A stretch of DNA of 64,000 bases from Variovorax sp. PAMC26660 (GCF_014302995.1 NZ_CP060295.1:4145501-4209500), one strand, 5' to 3'. Shown: positions 27,137-36,063, numbered from the stretch's first letter. Notes: generated from the letters alone by a model not told the origin. Numbers and translations: made by a program.

Positions 27137-29413
27137 TCATCTGCGTGCGCTCTTGGTCACGACGCCCGCGCCGCGCACTTCGACCTTGCGCTGGTCGACC
27201 ACCTTGCCGTTGGCGTCCACCAGCTCGATCACATGTCGTCCGGGCCAGGGCAGCCACTGCGCGGTGTTGCCGCGCGCGAAGTGCTTGCCGTCGATGCGCC
27301 ACTGCACGCCACGGCCTTCGGACTCGAAGCGCACGCGCTGGCGCAGCGGCGGGATGTCGGGGTCGAGCGCGAGGATGGTGCCGTCGGCCGGCGAGGTGAT
27401 GCGTGCGGAGGGGCCGTCCGTCGACGTGCCCACGCCGGTGTCGAGCGCGAACAGCGGCTGCTCGGTGCCCTGCAGGAACCATTCGCTGCGCGCCGCTTCG
27501 AGCGCGTTGCCATCGGCACCGGGGCCGAATTCGACGCGCGCCTCGACCAGCCCCGCGGGCGGTGTGGGCGCGCGGCTGGGCTCGCGCGCGTGCAGGAAGC
27601 GCATCACCTCGGCCCATACCGGCGCGGCGCCGCTGGTGCCGCTCACGTCCCACATCGACGCGCCGCTGGCGTTGCCGACCCACACGCCGACCGTGTAGCG
27701 CTGCGACCAGCCCACCGCCCAGTTGTCGCGCATGTCCTTGCTGGTGCCGGTCTTCACGGCGGTCCAGAAACGGGTCGAGAGGATGCTGTCCAGGCCGAAG
27801 GTGCGCGTGCGCGCGTTCGGGTCGGAGAGGATGTCGCCGACGATGAAGGCCGCGCGCGCATCGAGCAGCGGTGGTGTGGCTGTGGCCTTGGTCTTGTCGG
27901 CGGCGGGAACGGGTGGAATGGGTGGCCGCGCGGTGAGCGTGGTGGTGCCGTAGCGCCCGCCGTTGGCCAGCATGCGGTAGGCATTGGTGAGCGACAGCAA
28001 CGACACCTCGGCGCTGCCGAGCGCCAGGCTGTAGCCGTAGTAATCACCGCTTTCGCGCAGCGGCAGGCCGGCGGCGCGCAGCTCGCGCGCGAAGGACTCG
28101 GGCGACACCATCACCAGCGTGCGCACGGCCGGCACATTGAGCGAGGCGGCCAGCGCGGTGCGCGCCGACACCGGGCCCTTGAACTGGCGGTCGTAGTTCT
28201 GCGGAATGTAGAGGCCGTTCGCGGTGTTGATCTGCGCCGACGAGTCATCGATCAGCGAGGCGGCGGTGATCCGCTTCTCGGCAATCGCCTGGCCGTAGAG
28301 CAATGGCTTGAGCGTGGAGCCCGGCTGGCGCAGCGCGGTCACGCCATCGACCTCGGCCGCCTGGCTCAACGGGCCGGAAGAGCCGACCCAGGCGAGCACC
28401 TCGCCGGTCGCGTTGTCGAGCACCACGAGCGCGCCGTCTTCGACATGGCGGCCACGCAGTTCGCGCAAGTGGCGCTGCAGCGTGTCGAGCGCAAAGCGCT
28501 GCAGTGGCGCGCGCAGCGTGGTCCGCACGCTCGCCTCTTTGTCTTTCTCCTTCCCCCTCTGGGGGAGGGCCGGGGTGGGGGCTGCCCCCGCATTCGCATC
28601 CCGAATCTCCCGCAGCACACGCCGTGCCGCATGCGGCGCAATGCCCTCATTGGCCTCGAAGGCCCGCCGCTGCACCGCCGCACTCGTGAACATGTCGAGC
28701 GCTTCGCAATCGACCTTCTGCCCCGCCTCCATCACGCGCAGCACTTCGCAGGCGCGTTGCGTCACCACGGCCGGCTTGGCGTTGGGCGCACGCACCAGCG
28801 CGGCGGCAACGGCGGCTTCGCGTGCATCGAGCCCGCTCGGCGCCTTGCTGAACAGCGTGCGCGAGAGCGCATCGATGCCCACGATCTCGCCACGGAACGG
28901 CACGGTGTTCAGATAAGCCTCGAGGATCTGGTCCTTGCGCCAGTTGCGCTCCAGTTGCGCGGCGGCCACCGTCTGGCCGATCTTCTGCGTGAAGCTGCGC
29001 CCGCCGGCGGCGCGGCGCAGGTCGTCGTCGAGCAGGCCCGAGAGCTGCATCGTGATGGTCGATGCGCCGCGCGTGCGCGTGTTCCACAGGTTGCCCCAGG
29101 CGGCGGCCGACACGGCGCGCCAGTCGATGCCGCTGTGTTCGTAGAAGCGCTTGTCCTCGCTCAGCACCATGGCCGTACGCAATGCAGGCGACACGTCGGC
29201 CAGCGCGGTCCACTGGCCGCGCCGCACGGTGGCGTCGGTGCGCACGCGCTGCAGCAGTTCGCCGTTGCGGTCGAGCACGGCGGTGTCGGACGAGCGGAAG
29301 TCGCGCTTGACCTCGTCGAAGCTGACCAGGGCCCAGGCCGGGTGTGCGCAGGCTGCCAGCAAGACTGCAGTGGCAAGGGCCTTGCGGCGGAAGCTGAGGG
29401 ACGTGGGCTGCAT
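27137..29413 (-). CDS. pbpC: penicillin-binding protein 1C (transglycosylase/transpeptidase)
   Basis: This 758-residue periplasmic, membrane-anchored enzyme polymerises and cross-links peptidoglycan. The N-terminal hydrophobic segment (ALATAVLLAACAHPAWA) is followed by a GT51 glycosyltransferase domain with EDKRFYEHSGIDW and RGASTITMQL. The transpeptidase domain has the catalytic STLK (in RQPGSTLKPLLYG), SLN (AASLNVPAV) and KTGTS motifs. The BiPBP_C domain closes the protein, as in PBP1C. ATG 29413 is chosen because it fits the family N-terminus. Between the two catalytic domains sits a short in-frame insertion encoded by a widespread GC-rich repeat (see 28541-28592). The alpha-2-macroglobulin that is often the next gene to pbpC is instead 13 kb away. 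Confidence 0.94.
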   Translation of the reverse strand: MQPTSLSFRRKALATAVLLAACAHPAWALVSFDEVKRDFRSSDTAVLDRNGELLQRVRTDATVRRGQWTALADVSPALRTAMVLSEDKRFYEHSGIDWRAVSAAAWGNLWNTRTRGASTITMQLSGLLDDDLRRAAGGRSFTQKIGQTVAAAQLERNWRKDQILEAYLNTVPFRGEIVGIDALSRTLFSKAPSGLDAREAAVAAALVRAPNAKPAVVTQRACEVLRVMEAGQKVDCEALDMFTSAAVQRRAFEANEGIAPHAARRVLREIRDANAGAAPTPALPQRGKEKDKEASVRTTLRAPLQRFALDTLQRHLRELRGRHVEDGALVVLDNATGEVLAWVGSSGPLSQAAEVDGVTALRQPGSTLKPLLYGQAIAEKRITAASLIDDSSAQINTANGLYIPQNYDRQFKGPVSARTALAASLNVPAVRTLVMVSPESFARELRAAGLPLRESGDYYGYSLALGSAEVSLLSLTNAYRMLANGGRYGTTTLTARPPIPPVPAADKTKATATPPLLDARAAFIVGDILSDPNARTRTFGLDSILSTRFWTAVKTGTSKDMRDNWAVGWSQRYTVGVWVGNASGASMWDVSGTSGAAPVWAEVMRFLHAREPSRAPTPPAGLVEARVEFGPGADGNALEAARSEWFLQGTEQPLFALDTGVGTSTDGPSARITSPADGTILALDPDIPPLRQRVRFESEGRGVQWRIDGKHFARGNTAQWLPWPGRHVIELVDANGKVVDQRKVEVRGAGVVTKSARR
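28541..28592. repeat. GC-rich repeat inserted in frame within pbpC
   Basis: The segment reads CTTCCCCCTCTGGGGGAGG followed by GCCGGGGTGGGGGC, with a CCCCC-TCT-GGGGG hairpin core. This resembles the short intergenic repeats that are common in beta- and gammaproteobacterial genomes. On the minus strand it is read without a stop and encodes the Pro/Gln/Arg/Lys-rich link APTPALPQRGKEKDKEA between the glycosyltransferase and transpeptidase domains. Family recognition is from memory of such repeats and was not searched. Confidence 0.55.
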
Positions 29414-29718
29414 GAAGGGCACGGGAGATCTCGAAGGGCGACCTTGGGCATTCTCTGCGATGCGAAGCAGGCTTCGGCCCGCCTTGGGGACGACGGGAAT
29501 TGCACCTACTCCGGGACGGGGCCGTGGCCGCCGCGTTGCCGTGGGGCATGCGGCCAGAGTGAACCACACACGGCGCAAGGCCCCACCCACATCCGGTAAC
29601 GAACTTCACGTGCGGGCTTCAATGAAGCAACCTGCGCGTGACCGGCGTGGCCTTCAATGCCCTACCGGCTCGCAGGAGGCGAGCCCGGTTCCATAACCAC
29701 TCCAAGGAGAAACGCATC
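29414..29718. promoter_or_regulatory. divergent gap between pbpC and small lipoprotein gene
   Basis: These 305 bases separate two divergent genes. I see no credible coding sequence and no clear promoter boxes or structured RNA. The only firm element is the AAGGAG ribosome site at about 29704 for the lipoprotein gene. Confidence 0.35.
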
Positions 29719-29928
29719 ATGACGAAGACATTAGCGATCCTGCTGGCCGCATCGGCCATCCTGGCCGGCTGCGTGGTCGCACCTTACGACCGCCCGCCAC
29801 CGCCGCGCGGCCATCAGTACGGCGACCGTGACCGCGACGGCGTACCCAACCGCGCCGACCGCGACCGTGACGGCGACGGTGTGCCCAACCGCTACGACAG
29901 CGCACCGAACAACCCGTACCGCAACTGA
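29719..29928 (+). CDS. small lipoprotein with TSP3-like Asp-rich repeats
   Basis: This 69-residue protein starts at ATG 29719, with AAGGAG 9 bases upstream. A short lipoprotein signal ends in the lipobox LAGC (Cys18), followed by a Pro-rich spacer. Two Asp/Asn-rich repeats then occur (DRDRDGVPNRADRD, DGDGVPNRYDSAPNNP) that follow the thrombospondin type 3 calcium-loop pattern. Small proteins of this build are frequent in Burkholderiales. A calcium-binding envelope protein is likely; a specific role is not known. A hairpin at 29941-29975 follows the gene. It is the only plus-strand gene between 25.6 and 48.3 kb. Confidence 0.82.
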   Translation: MTKTLAILLAASAILAGCVVAPYDRPPPPRGHQYGDRDRDGVPNRADRDRDGDGVPNRYDSAPNNPYRN

Positions 29929-29940
29929 CCGACGCATGCA

Positions 29941-29975
29941 AAACGGCCGCGAAGCATCACGCTTGGCGGCCGTTT
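29941..29975. terminator. bidirectional hairpin terminator between convergent genes
   Basis: AAACGGCCGC (29941-29950) pairs perfectly with GCGGCCGTTT (29966-29975). The stem is extended inward by AAGC/GCTT beyond one mismatch. It sits 12 bases after the lipoprotein gene stop and 30 bases after the end of the convergent LysE gene. Short T runs occur on both strands, so it can serve both. Confidence 0.65.
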
Positions 29976-30005
29976 GTTCGTGGGCGTTTCAGTTGCCCGC
30001 GTGCC

Positions 30006-30632
30006 TTAGCCGGGCCGGCGCGCCATCAGCGCCCAGATGCCCGCCGCGCTCAGCAGCGAGCCGCCTGCGAAGTTGAAGCGCCGCTGCGCGCGCGGCGAAG
30101 AAAGAAGCTTGCGCGCCGAGCCCGCGAACACCGCATAAAGCGTGGCGTTGGTCGCGGCCAGCACCACGAAGGTGACGGCGAGCACCCAGAGCTGGCGCGT
30201 CACGTCTGCCGTGGGGCTGATGAACTGCGGCAGGAAGGCCACGAAGAACACGATGCCCTTGGGGTTCAGCGCCGTCACGAGGTAGGTGTTGGCGAACAGG
30301 CGCAGGCGCGAGGCGGGCGCGGCCGGCGCGGCGATCTCGGTGGATGTGATGCCGGCGCGCAGCAGCTTGATGCCCAGGTACAGCAGGTACAGCCCGCCCA
30401 CCCATTTCACGGCCGTGAACCAGAAGGCCGAGGTGGCGAGCAGCGCGCCCAGCCCCAGCAGCGAGACCACCAGCGCGGTCGAGTCGCCGAGCGCCACCGC
30501 CGCCACCAGCGGCACGTTCGCGCGGCGGCCATGCGACATGGAATAGCTGATCACCGTGAGGATGGTCGGCCCCGGAATGATCAGCAAAACGGCAGAGGCC
30601 GCGACGAAGGCGAGCCAGAGTTCGACGGGCAT
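30006..30632 (-). CDS. LysE/RhtB-family amino-acid exporter
   Basis: This 208-residue inner-membrane protein has about six helices and belongs to the LysE superfamily, whose members export amino acids or their analogues. The N-terminus carries the family pattern PGPTILTVISYSMSHGRRA, followed by ALGDSTALVVSLLGLGALL and FTAVKWVGGLYLLYLGIKLLR. The ALNPKGIVFFVAFLPQFI motif is typical of RhtB proteins. ATG 30632 is preceded by AGGAGA. It begins 51 bases after the GFA gene and may be cotranscribed. Substrate not predictable. Confidence 0.93.
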   Translation of the reverse strand: MPVELWLAFVAASAVLLIIPGPTILTVISYSMSHGRRANVPLVAAVALGDSTALVVSLLGLGALLATSAFWFTAVKWVGGLYLLYLGIKLLRAGITSTEIAAPAAPASRLRLFANTYLVTALNPKGIVFFVAFLPQFISPTADVTRQLWVLAVTFVVLAATNATLYAVFAGSARKLLSSPRAQRRFNFAGGSLLSAAGIWALMARRPG

Positions 30633-30683
30633 GAAGTTGTCTCCTGATGGTGGTGTTGTGTGGGGGGAAAGCGATGCGCTTCG

Positions 30684-31085
30684 TCAGTTTCCGATGGCCG
30701 TGCGCGCGACGTGCCAGGTGCCGCGATGCCCGTCCACGTAGCTGATCGGCGAGTTGGCGAGGTCGTCGAGTTCCGCGTCGTCCAGGCAGGTCACGTTCAC
30801 GCCGTAGGCGCTCGCGCCGGTCTCGGGCGAATGGCCCACGCCGAAGGAGCGCACGCGGCAGTGCCTGCAGACGATGTAGTGGCTGTTGCGGGTGTCGAGC
30901 ATCTGCTCGCTGAGTTCGGATTCGCCTTCGAGCAGGCGGAAGGCATCGGTCGCGACGATGGCCGGCCAGAAGCGTGTCTGGGTGCAGATGGCGCAGTTGC
31001 ACCGCAGGGTGCCCAGGCTCAGGTCGATGTCGGCTTCAAATCGCACGGCGCCGCAATGGCAGCCACCGGTGTAAGTCTTTTTCAT
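30684..31085 (-). CDS. GFA-family zinc protein
   Basis: This 133-residue protein has the GFA (glutathione-dependent formaldehyde-activating enzyme) fold. Visible zinc ligands are CHCGAVRF near residue 9, CNCAICT near residue 30 and the CRHC motif near residue 73. These are the cysteine sets of the family. Most GFA proteins outside the Paracoccus founder have no proven formaldehyde activity, so the function here is open. The start at 31085 (MKKTYTGGCHCG) is chosen over 31130, whose extra 15 residues do not look native. Confidence 0.9.
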   Translation of the reverse strand: MKKTYTGGCHCGAVRFEADIDLSLGTLRCNCAICTQTRFWPAIVATDAFRLLEGESELSEQMLDTRNSHYIVCRHCRVRSFGVGHSPETGASAYGVNVTCLDDAELDDLANSPISYVDGHRGTWHVARTAIGN

Positions 31086-31161
31086 GTGCTTGTTCGCGCT
31101 GCGTCGGGCAGCCGCCAAACACCATATCAAATGCCGTGCCGCCGGGCAGCGGCGGGGTTTT

Positions 31162-31443
31162 TCAGTGGGGCACCGTGCTGCCGAAGCGGGCAGCCGAGCG
31201 GGCCTTGGCGCGTTCGGCCTCGATCGCGCGGTCCTTGGGCTCGGCCGTCGTGACCATCGATTCGATCAGGCGGGTGGCCGTTGCCGTCACTTCATCGACC
31301 GCGCGCTCGAAGGCTTCCTCGTTCGCTTTCGACGGCACGCTGAAGCCGCTGAGCTTGCGCACGAACTGCAGTGCGGCTGCGCGAACCTCCTGCTCGGTGG
31401 CAGGGGGCTCGAAGTTGTAGAGGGTCTTGATGCTGCGACACAT
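31162..31443 (-). CDS. DUF2277 family protein
   Basis: This 93-residue cytoplasmic protein begins MCRSIKTLYNFEPPATEQEV, the conserved opening of DUF2277, and continues with ALQFVRKLSGF and a helical tail. ATG 31443 has GGAGAG upstream. Members are widespread in proteobacteria and actinobacteria and have no known function. The gene lies between the GFA gene and the GNAT pair on the same strand. Confidence 0.9.
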   Translation of the reverse strand: MCRSIKTLYNFEPPATEQEVRAAALQFVRKLSGFSVPSKANEEAFERAVDEVTATATRLIESMVTTAEPKDRAIEAERAKARSAARFGSTVPH

Positions 31444-31482
31444 GGGCGCTCTCCAGTCGGCGGGTGGGTGGCGCCGGCCAGT

Positions 31483-31980
31483 CTATCTAAGCAGGGCCAT
31501 CGCGTGGGCATCGTGGTAGATGCCGTCGATCAGGCTGGCGCGGCGCACGATGCCTTCGTGTTCGAAGCCAAGCCGCTCGTACAGCGCCTTGGCATTGAGG
31601 TTGTCCGCGCGCACGTTCAGCGCGATGCGGGTCAGCCCGCGAGACCACGACTTGTCGATGGCCGCCTGCAGCAGCCTGGCTCCGAGGCCCTGGCCGCGCG
31701 CCTCGGGCAACAGGGCGATGCCGAGGATGCCGATGTGCGCCCGCGAATGCCCGAACACCGGTGCCACGTCGCACCAGCCGACCACCTTGTCGCTGTCGTC
31801 CACCGCCACGAAATGCGGGAAGTCGCTGGCGATCACGTTGCGGTAGAAGGCGATCGATTGCGCCAGCGGCGGGGCTTCAGTCAGCGCAAGGTACTTCTGC
31901 TCGCGCGCGACGATGTCGAGCGCGCGGTGCAGGCTCTCGAAATGCGATTCGGCTGTAGGTACGACGATGACAGTGCTCAT
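31483..31980 (-). CDS. GNAT-family N-acetyltransferase
   Basis: This 165-residue protein has the GNAT fold. The acetyl-CoA binding loop is visible as LLPEARGQGLGARLLQAA, followed by the NVRADNLNAKALYERLGFEHEGIVRRA segment typical of RimI-like enzymes. ATG 31980 overlaps the stop of the next GNAT gene (ATGA), so the two are translationally coupled. Acceptor substrate unknown. Confidence 0.9.
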   Translation of the reverse strand: MSTVIVVPTAESHFESLHRALDIVAREQKYLALTEAPPLAQSIAFYRNVIASDFPHFVAVDDSDKVVGWCDVAPVFGHSRAHIGILGIALLPEARGQGLGARLLQAAIDKSWSRGLTRIALNVRADNLNAKALYERLGFEHEGIVRRASLIDGIYHDAHAMALLR

Positions 31981-32579
31981 GGCCTGGGTTCCTCCGATGC
32001 GCGAAGCCGCGCCTCCAGTTGCGCCTTCACCTGCGGCCACTCGTCATCGATGATGCTGAAGCGCACCGAGTTGCGCTTGCGGCCGTCCGGCATGATCCGC
32101 TCGTGGCGCACGATGCCTTCCTGCCTGGCGCCCAGCCGCAGGATGGCCGCACGCGATTTCGCGTTGATCTCGTCGGTGGTGAGCTGCACGCGCACGCAGG
32201 CCATGTCCTCGAAGGCGTGCCGCAGCATCAGGTACTTGGCTTCAGTGTTGACGAAGGTCTTCTGCCAGGAGGCTGCGATCCACGTGCTGCCGATTTCGAG
32301 CTTGCGGTTGTTGCGGTCGATCTTCCAGAAACGTGTCGAGCCGATCACGCGGCCGGTGTCGCGGATCACGGTTGCGAACGGCATCACGGTGCCCACGGCG
32401 CGGCCGTCGAGGGCAGTGCGCAGGTAGGCCTCGACCGTGGCGGCCGAGGGCACGACGGTGAAGGGCAGGTTCCAGAGTTCGCCATCGGCGGCGGCATCGA
32501 CAAGGGCGGGTGCGTCGGATGCGAGCAGCGGGCGAAGAAGAATCCGGGGGCCGGTCAGGGAAGGTTGTTGGCGCGACAT
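31977..32579 (-). CDS. GNAT-family N-acetyltransferase, RimJ/RimL-like
   Basis: This 200-residue acetyltransferase is of the RimJ/RimL type (ILLRPLLASDAPAL opening; GSTRFWKIDRNNRKLEIGSTWI; NTEAKYLMLRHAFE; DEINAKSRAAILRLGARQEGI). The start at 32579 (MSRQQPSLTGPRI) is chosen; an upstream start would extend back into the amidase gene. It is coupled by a 4-base overlap to the second GNAT gene downstream, and 64 bases separate it from the amidase gene upstream. RimL-type proteins in this group often have no ribosomal substrate, so its target is open. Confidence 0.9.
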   Translation of the reverse strand: MSRQQPSLTGPRILLRPLLASDAPALVDAAADGELWNLPFTVVPSAATVEAYLRTALDGRAVGTVMPFATVIRDTGRVIGSTRFWKIDRNNRKLEIGSTWIAASWQKTFVNTEAKYLMLRHAFEDMACVRVQLTTDEINAKSRAAILRLGARQEGIVRHERIMPDGRKRNSVRFSIIDDEWPQVKAQLEARLRASEEPRP

Positions 32580-32643
32580 GCGCCAAACGATAGCCGAACC
32601 GGGGGCCGCACCGCCGGCGCAGCCCCGCCGGATGCCGCCGCAC

Positions 32644-33990
32644 TCAGCCGAATTGCAGCGCAGCCTCCACGGCCAGCGCCGCCGCGGCCAGCCGTGCATC
32701 GTCACCGCGCACCGACGACAGCATCAGCCCCACCGGCAGTTCGCCCGGCGCATGGCACGGCAGGCTGAAGGCGCAGCCATCGAGCAGGTTGATCGCAAAG
32801 GTGTTGCGCAGCAGCAGGCCGTTGGCCTGGAAGAAGGCGGCGTCTTCGGCCAGCGCGGCGACGGACGGCGCGACGATCGGCACGGTCGGGCAGATGAGTG
32901 CGTCGAAACCTTCGAGCGCGTGTTCGACACGGCCGATCCAGTCGCGCCGGCGGTCCTGCATGGCGATGTAGTCGGCGGCGCGCACTTCGGTGCCGAGCGC
33001 GATGCGTGCGGCCACGCGGGCGTCGAAGCCGTCGCGGCGTGCGGCGAATCGCTCGCGGTGCACGGCCGAAGCCTCGACCGGAGAGAAGCCGCCGGGTGCG
33101 TTGACGGTCGCGATCTCGGCGAGTTCGGCGAGCGTGATGTCCACCACCTGCGCACCCGCTTTCGACAGCGCATGCACGGCGCGCTCGAAAGCGCGCGCCA
33201 CCTTGGGCTCGATGGCATCGAACATCAGCGTGGCCGGCACTGCGAGGCGCAGGCCTTGCAGCGGGCGCCTGCGCACGGCCAGCGGTGCATCGGCAATGGC
33301 CGCGTCCACGGTCAGGCAGTCTTCCACCGACCTCGCCATCGCACACACGGTGTCGAGCGAGCGTGCCAGCTCGAAGGCGCCGGTACGAGGCACGCGCGAC
33401 TGCGTGCTCTTGAAACCCACGAGACCGCACAGCGCGGCGGGAATGCGGATCGAGCCGCCCGTGTCCGACCCGAGGCCGGCCACCGCAAGCCCGAGCGCCA
33501 CCGACACTGCCGCGCCCGACGACGAGCCGCCCGGAATGCGCGGCGTTTCCGCATCGGCCGGGTTGCGCGGCGTGCCATGGTGCGGGTTGATGCCCACGCC
33601 GGAGAACGCGAACTCGGTCATGTTGGTCTTGCCGACGATGGCTGCGCCCTGCATACGCAGTCGCGATACGGCAACTGCATCGCGCACGGCTGGTGGTTCG
33701 CCTGCGCACACGGCGGAACCGGCCATGGTGGTTTCGCCGGCGACGTCGTAGAGGTCCTTGATCGACACGGGCAGGCCGGCGAGCGGGCCGAGCTGCACGC
33801 CGGCCTTGTGCGCCGCATCGGCATGCCGGGCTGCTGCACGCGCCGCGTCGGCGTACAGGCGTGTGAAGACGTGCTGTGCCGAAGGTTGCGCGGCCGCTTC
33901 GAGCACCTGCTCGATCAGTGCTTCATGCGACAGCGCGCCGCGCGCGATGCGTTCGCGCAGGGCGGCGATGGTGAGCTTGCTGTTCGCCAT
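32644..33990 (-). CDS. amidase, amidase-signature family
   Basis: This 448-residue hydrolase has the Ser-cisSer-Lys triad. The Lys is in LPVSIKDLYDV, the cis-Ser in PGGSSSGAAV and the nucleophile Ser in GSDTGGSIRIPAALCGLVGFK. Length and order are standard. No membrane segment or signal is seen, so it acts in the cytoplasm. ATG 33990 overlaps the stop of the DUF2848 gene (ATGA). It ends a likely operon that also contains an MFS permease, so it probably hydrolyses an imported amide. A GatA role is unlikely because no gatB or gatC is present. Confidence 0.93.
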   Translation of the reverse strand: MANSKLTIAALRERIARGALSHEALIEQVLEAAAQPSAQHVFTRLYADAARAAARHADAAHKAGVQLGPLAGLPVSIKDLYDVAGETTMAGSAVCAGEPPAVRDAVAVSRLRMQGAAIVGKTNMTEFAFSGVGINPHHGTPRNPADAETPRIPGGSSSGAAVSVALGLAVAGLGSDTGGSIRIPAALCGLVGFKSTQSRVPRTGAFELARSLDTVCAMARSVEDCLTVDAAIADAPLAVRRRPLQGLRLAVPATLMFDAIEPKVARAFERAVHALSKAGAQVVDITLAELAEIATVNAPGGFSPVEASAVHRERFAARRDGFDARVAARIALGTEVRAADYIAMQDRRRDWIGRVEHALEGFDALICPTVPIVAPSVAALAEDAAFFQANGLLLRNTFAINLLDGCAFSLPCHAPGELPVGLMLSSVRGDDARLAAAALAVEAALQFG

Positions 33991-34703
33991 CACGCCACCA
34001 CCGGCAGTGCTTCGACCGCATAGCGATGCACGATGCGCCGCTGCAGGCGTGGGTCGTGCAGTTCGATTTCCATTTGCGCGGCGGGGCGGATGCCTTCGCC
34101 TTTCGCGTTGGGCAGCGCGCCCAGCGTGCCGCAGGTCATGAACAGGCCTTCGGGCGCCGCACCGGTGCCAGGCATGCCGTCGCGCAACGCGGCCAGCGGC
34201 CGGATCGATGCGAGCGTGCCGCGCTGGTAGTCCACCCAGCGGCCGTTCTCGAAGATGCGCGAGTGCAGTTCGATCTCGTCCTGATGCGCCTGCACGTCGC
34301 GCCAGCGCCATGCGACCTCGGCCACCGGCTTGGCGCACATCTGCTTGGAGACAGCGACCGAGTAGCTCTCGACATGGCGGTCGGTGTGGTCCGACGCCAC
34401 GCTCAGCCACCACTCGCCTTGCGAGAAGAAGAACACGGGCTCGGCCTCGCCGGAGCTTTGGTCGCCCAGTGCCTCGATGGCCGGCGACTGGGTCAGCAGT
34501 TGGGCCGCGACGCGGTAGTACAGCGGCACGCTCGATGGGCGCGGCACGCCGAGCGCGGCCAGTTCCTCGATGTGGTGTTCGATGGCCGCAGTGTCGCGGC
34601 CGGTCCATCCCGCCACCACCAGCGCGGTGGGTTCGATGGAGTGAAGTTCGATGGACCGTGCGCCGTCGGCGCTCACGGTTTCGCAGGCAAAACGCAATGG
34701 CAT
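33990..34703 (-). CDS. DUF2848 family protein
   Basis: This 237-residue protein shows the conserved DUF2848 features: PSSVPLYYRVAAQLLTQ, GEAEPVFF, WLSVASDHTDR and ESYSVAVSKQMCAKPVA. The family is related in fold to fumarylacetoacetate hydrolases and often sits beside amidases or other catabolic genes, but its activity is not established. It lies 7 bases from the MFS gene and overlaps the amidase gene by 4 bases, so it belongs to the same pathway. Confidence 0.88.
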   Translation of the reverse strand: MPLRFACETVSADGARSIELHSIEPTALVVAGWTGRDTAAIEHHIEELAALGVPRPSSVPLYYRVAAQLLTQSPAIEALGDQSSGEAEPVFFFSQGEWWLSVASDHTDRHVESYSVAVSKQMCAKPVAEVAWRWRDVQAHQDEIELHSRIFENGRWVDYQRGTLASIRPLAALRDGMPGTGAAPEGLFMTCGTLGALPNAKGEGIRPAAQMEIELHDPRLQRRIVHRYAVEALPVVA

Positions 34704-34710
34704 GGCGGTC

Positions 34711-36027
34711 TCAGGCTTCCAGCGGTTTCTTGGCGGTTTCGCGCGCCACGAAGAGCGCGACCAGCGTGACGCACAGCGCGCCCGCCACATACAGCGACAC
34801 GGCCACCGTGCTGCCCCACGACTTGAACAGGCTGGCGATGATCAGCGGCGCGAAGCCACCGCCCAGGATGCCCGCCAGCGTGTAGGCCAGCGACGAGCCG
34901 GCATAGCGCACGCGGCCCGGGAACTGCTCGGTCACGAAGGCGGCCTGCGGGCCGTACATCATCGCGTGGATGATCAGGCCGACCACCACCGCCGCGCAGA
35001 TGGCGACAGGGTGCGCGCTGTTCATCAGCACGAAGAACACGAAGGCCCAGACGATGCCCAGCAAGGCGCCGGCAATGTAGACCGGCCGGCGACCGATGCG
35101 GTCCGACAGGCTGCCGAAGTAGGGCACCGCGATCGCGTTGCAGGCCGCGCCGATCATCGTCGCGGTAAGCGCCAGTGGCCGCGACAGGTGCAGCACCGTC
35201 GTCACGTAGGTCAGCGTGAACACCACGACCAGCGCGTACAGCACGTCGGAGCCGATGCGCGAGCCGCCCGCCACCAGCAGGCGGCGCCAGTGCTGCGTGA
35301 GCACTTCCTTGATGGGTGTCTTGGCGGTGGTCTTCTTCTCTTCCATCTCGCGGAACACCGGCGTTTCCTCGACACCGCTGCGCAGCCACAGCCCGAAGAT
35401 CACCAGCGCCACGCTGGAGATGAACGGAATGCGCCAGCCCCAGGTCTGGAAGTCTTCCGGGCTCAGCCAGGCCGACACGATGGCGATGAAGCCGGTGCCG
35501 ATCAGCGTGCCGCACGACGGGCCGACCTGCGTGAACGAGGCGTTGCGGCCGCGCTCGTCGGGCTTGCCGTGCTCCATCGACAGCAGCACTGCGCCGGCCC
35601 ATTCACCGCCCAGCGCCACGCCCTGCACGAAGCGCAGCGCGACCAGCGCCACCGGCGCCCAGATGCCCCAGGTGGCATAGGTCGGCAGCAGGCCCATCAG
35701 CCCGGTCGACACGCCCATGATGACCAGCGTGGCCACCAGCACGAAGCGCCGGCCGAGCCGGTCGCCCAGATGGCCGAACACCACGCCGCCCAGCGGACGC
35801 GAGATGTAGCCGACCGCATAGGTCGAGAAGGCGAGGATGGTGCCCGTCAGCGGATCGAACGACGGGAAGAACACCGCGTTGAAGACCAGCGCGGCCATGA
35901 TGTTGTAGACGGTGAAGTCGTACCACTCCAGCGTGGTGCCGATGGAGCTGGCCATCGCCAGCCGGCCCATCTTGGGCGGGGCGCCGGTGGGGACGGCCGC
36001 CGTTGCGGGAAGCGCATGTTCGGTCAT
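34711..36027 (-). CDS. MFS transporter, metabolite:proton symporter (MHS) family
   Basis: This 438-residue 12-helix permease has MHS-type motifs: TLEWYDFTVYNIMAALVF at the first helix, FGHLGDRLGRRF in loop 2-3, RFVQGVALGGEWAGAV in helix 4 and GSLSDRIGRRPVYI in the second half. Such carriers import carboxylates or related organic ions with protons. ATG 36027 has AAGG 8-9 bases upstream. It is in tight series with the DUF2848 and amidase genes and probably supplies their substrate. Confidence 0.93.
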   Translation of the reverse strand: MTEHALPATAAVPTGAPPKMGRLAMASSIGTTLEWYDFTVYNIMAALVFNAVFFPSFDPLTGTILAFSTYAVGYISRPLGGVVFGHLGDRLGRRFVLVATLVIMGVSTGLMGLLPTYATWGIWAPVALVALRFVQGVALGGEWAGAVLLSMEHGKPDERGRNASFTQVGPSCGTLIGTGFIAIVSAWLSPEDFQTWGWRIPFISSVALVIFGLWLRSGVEETPVFREMEEKKTTAKTPIKEVLTQHWRRLLVAGGSRIGSDVLYALVVVFTLTYVTTVLHLSRPLALTATMIGAACNAIAVPYFGSLSDRIGRRPVYIAGALLGIVWAFVFFVLMNSAHPVAICAAVVVGLIIHAMMYGPQAAFVTEQFPGRVRYAGSSLAYTLAGILGGGFAPLIIASLFKSWGSTVAVSLYVAGALCVTLVALFVARETAKKPLEA

Positions 36028-36063
36028 GGAAGTACCTTGTTCGGTGAAGACGTTGGAATCGGA

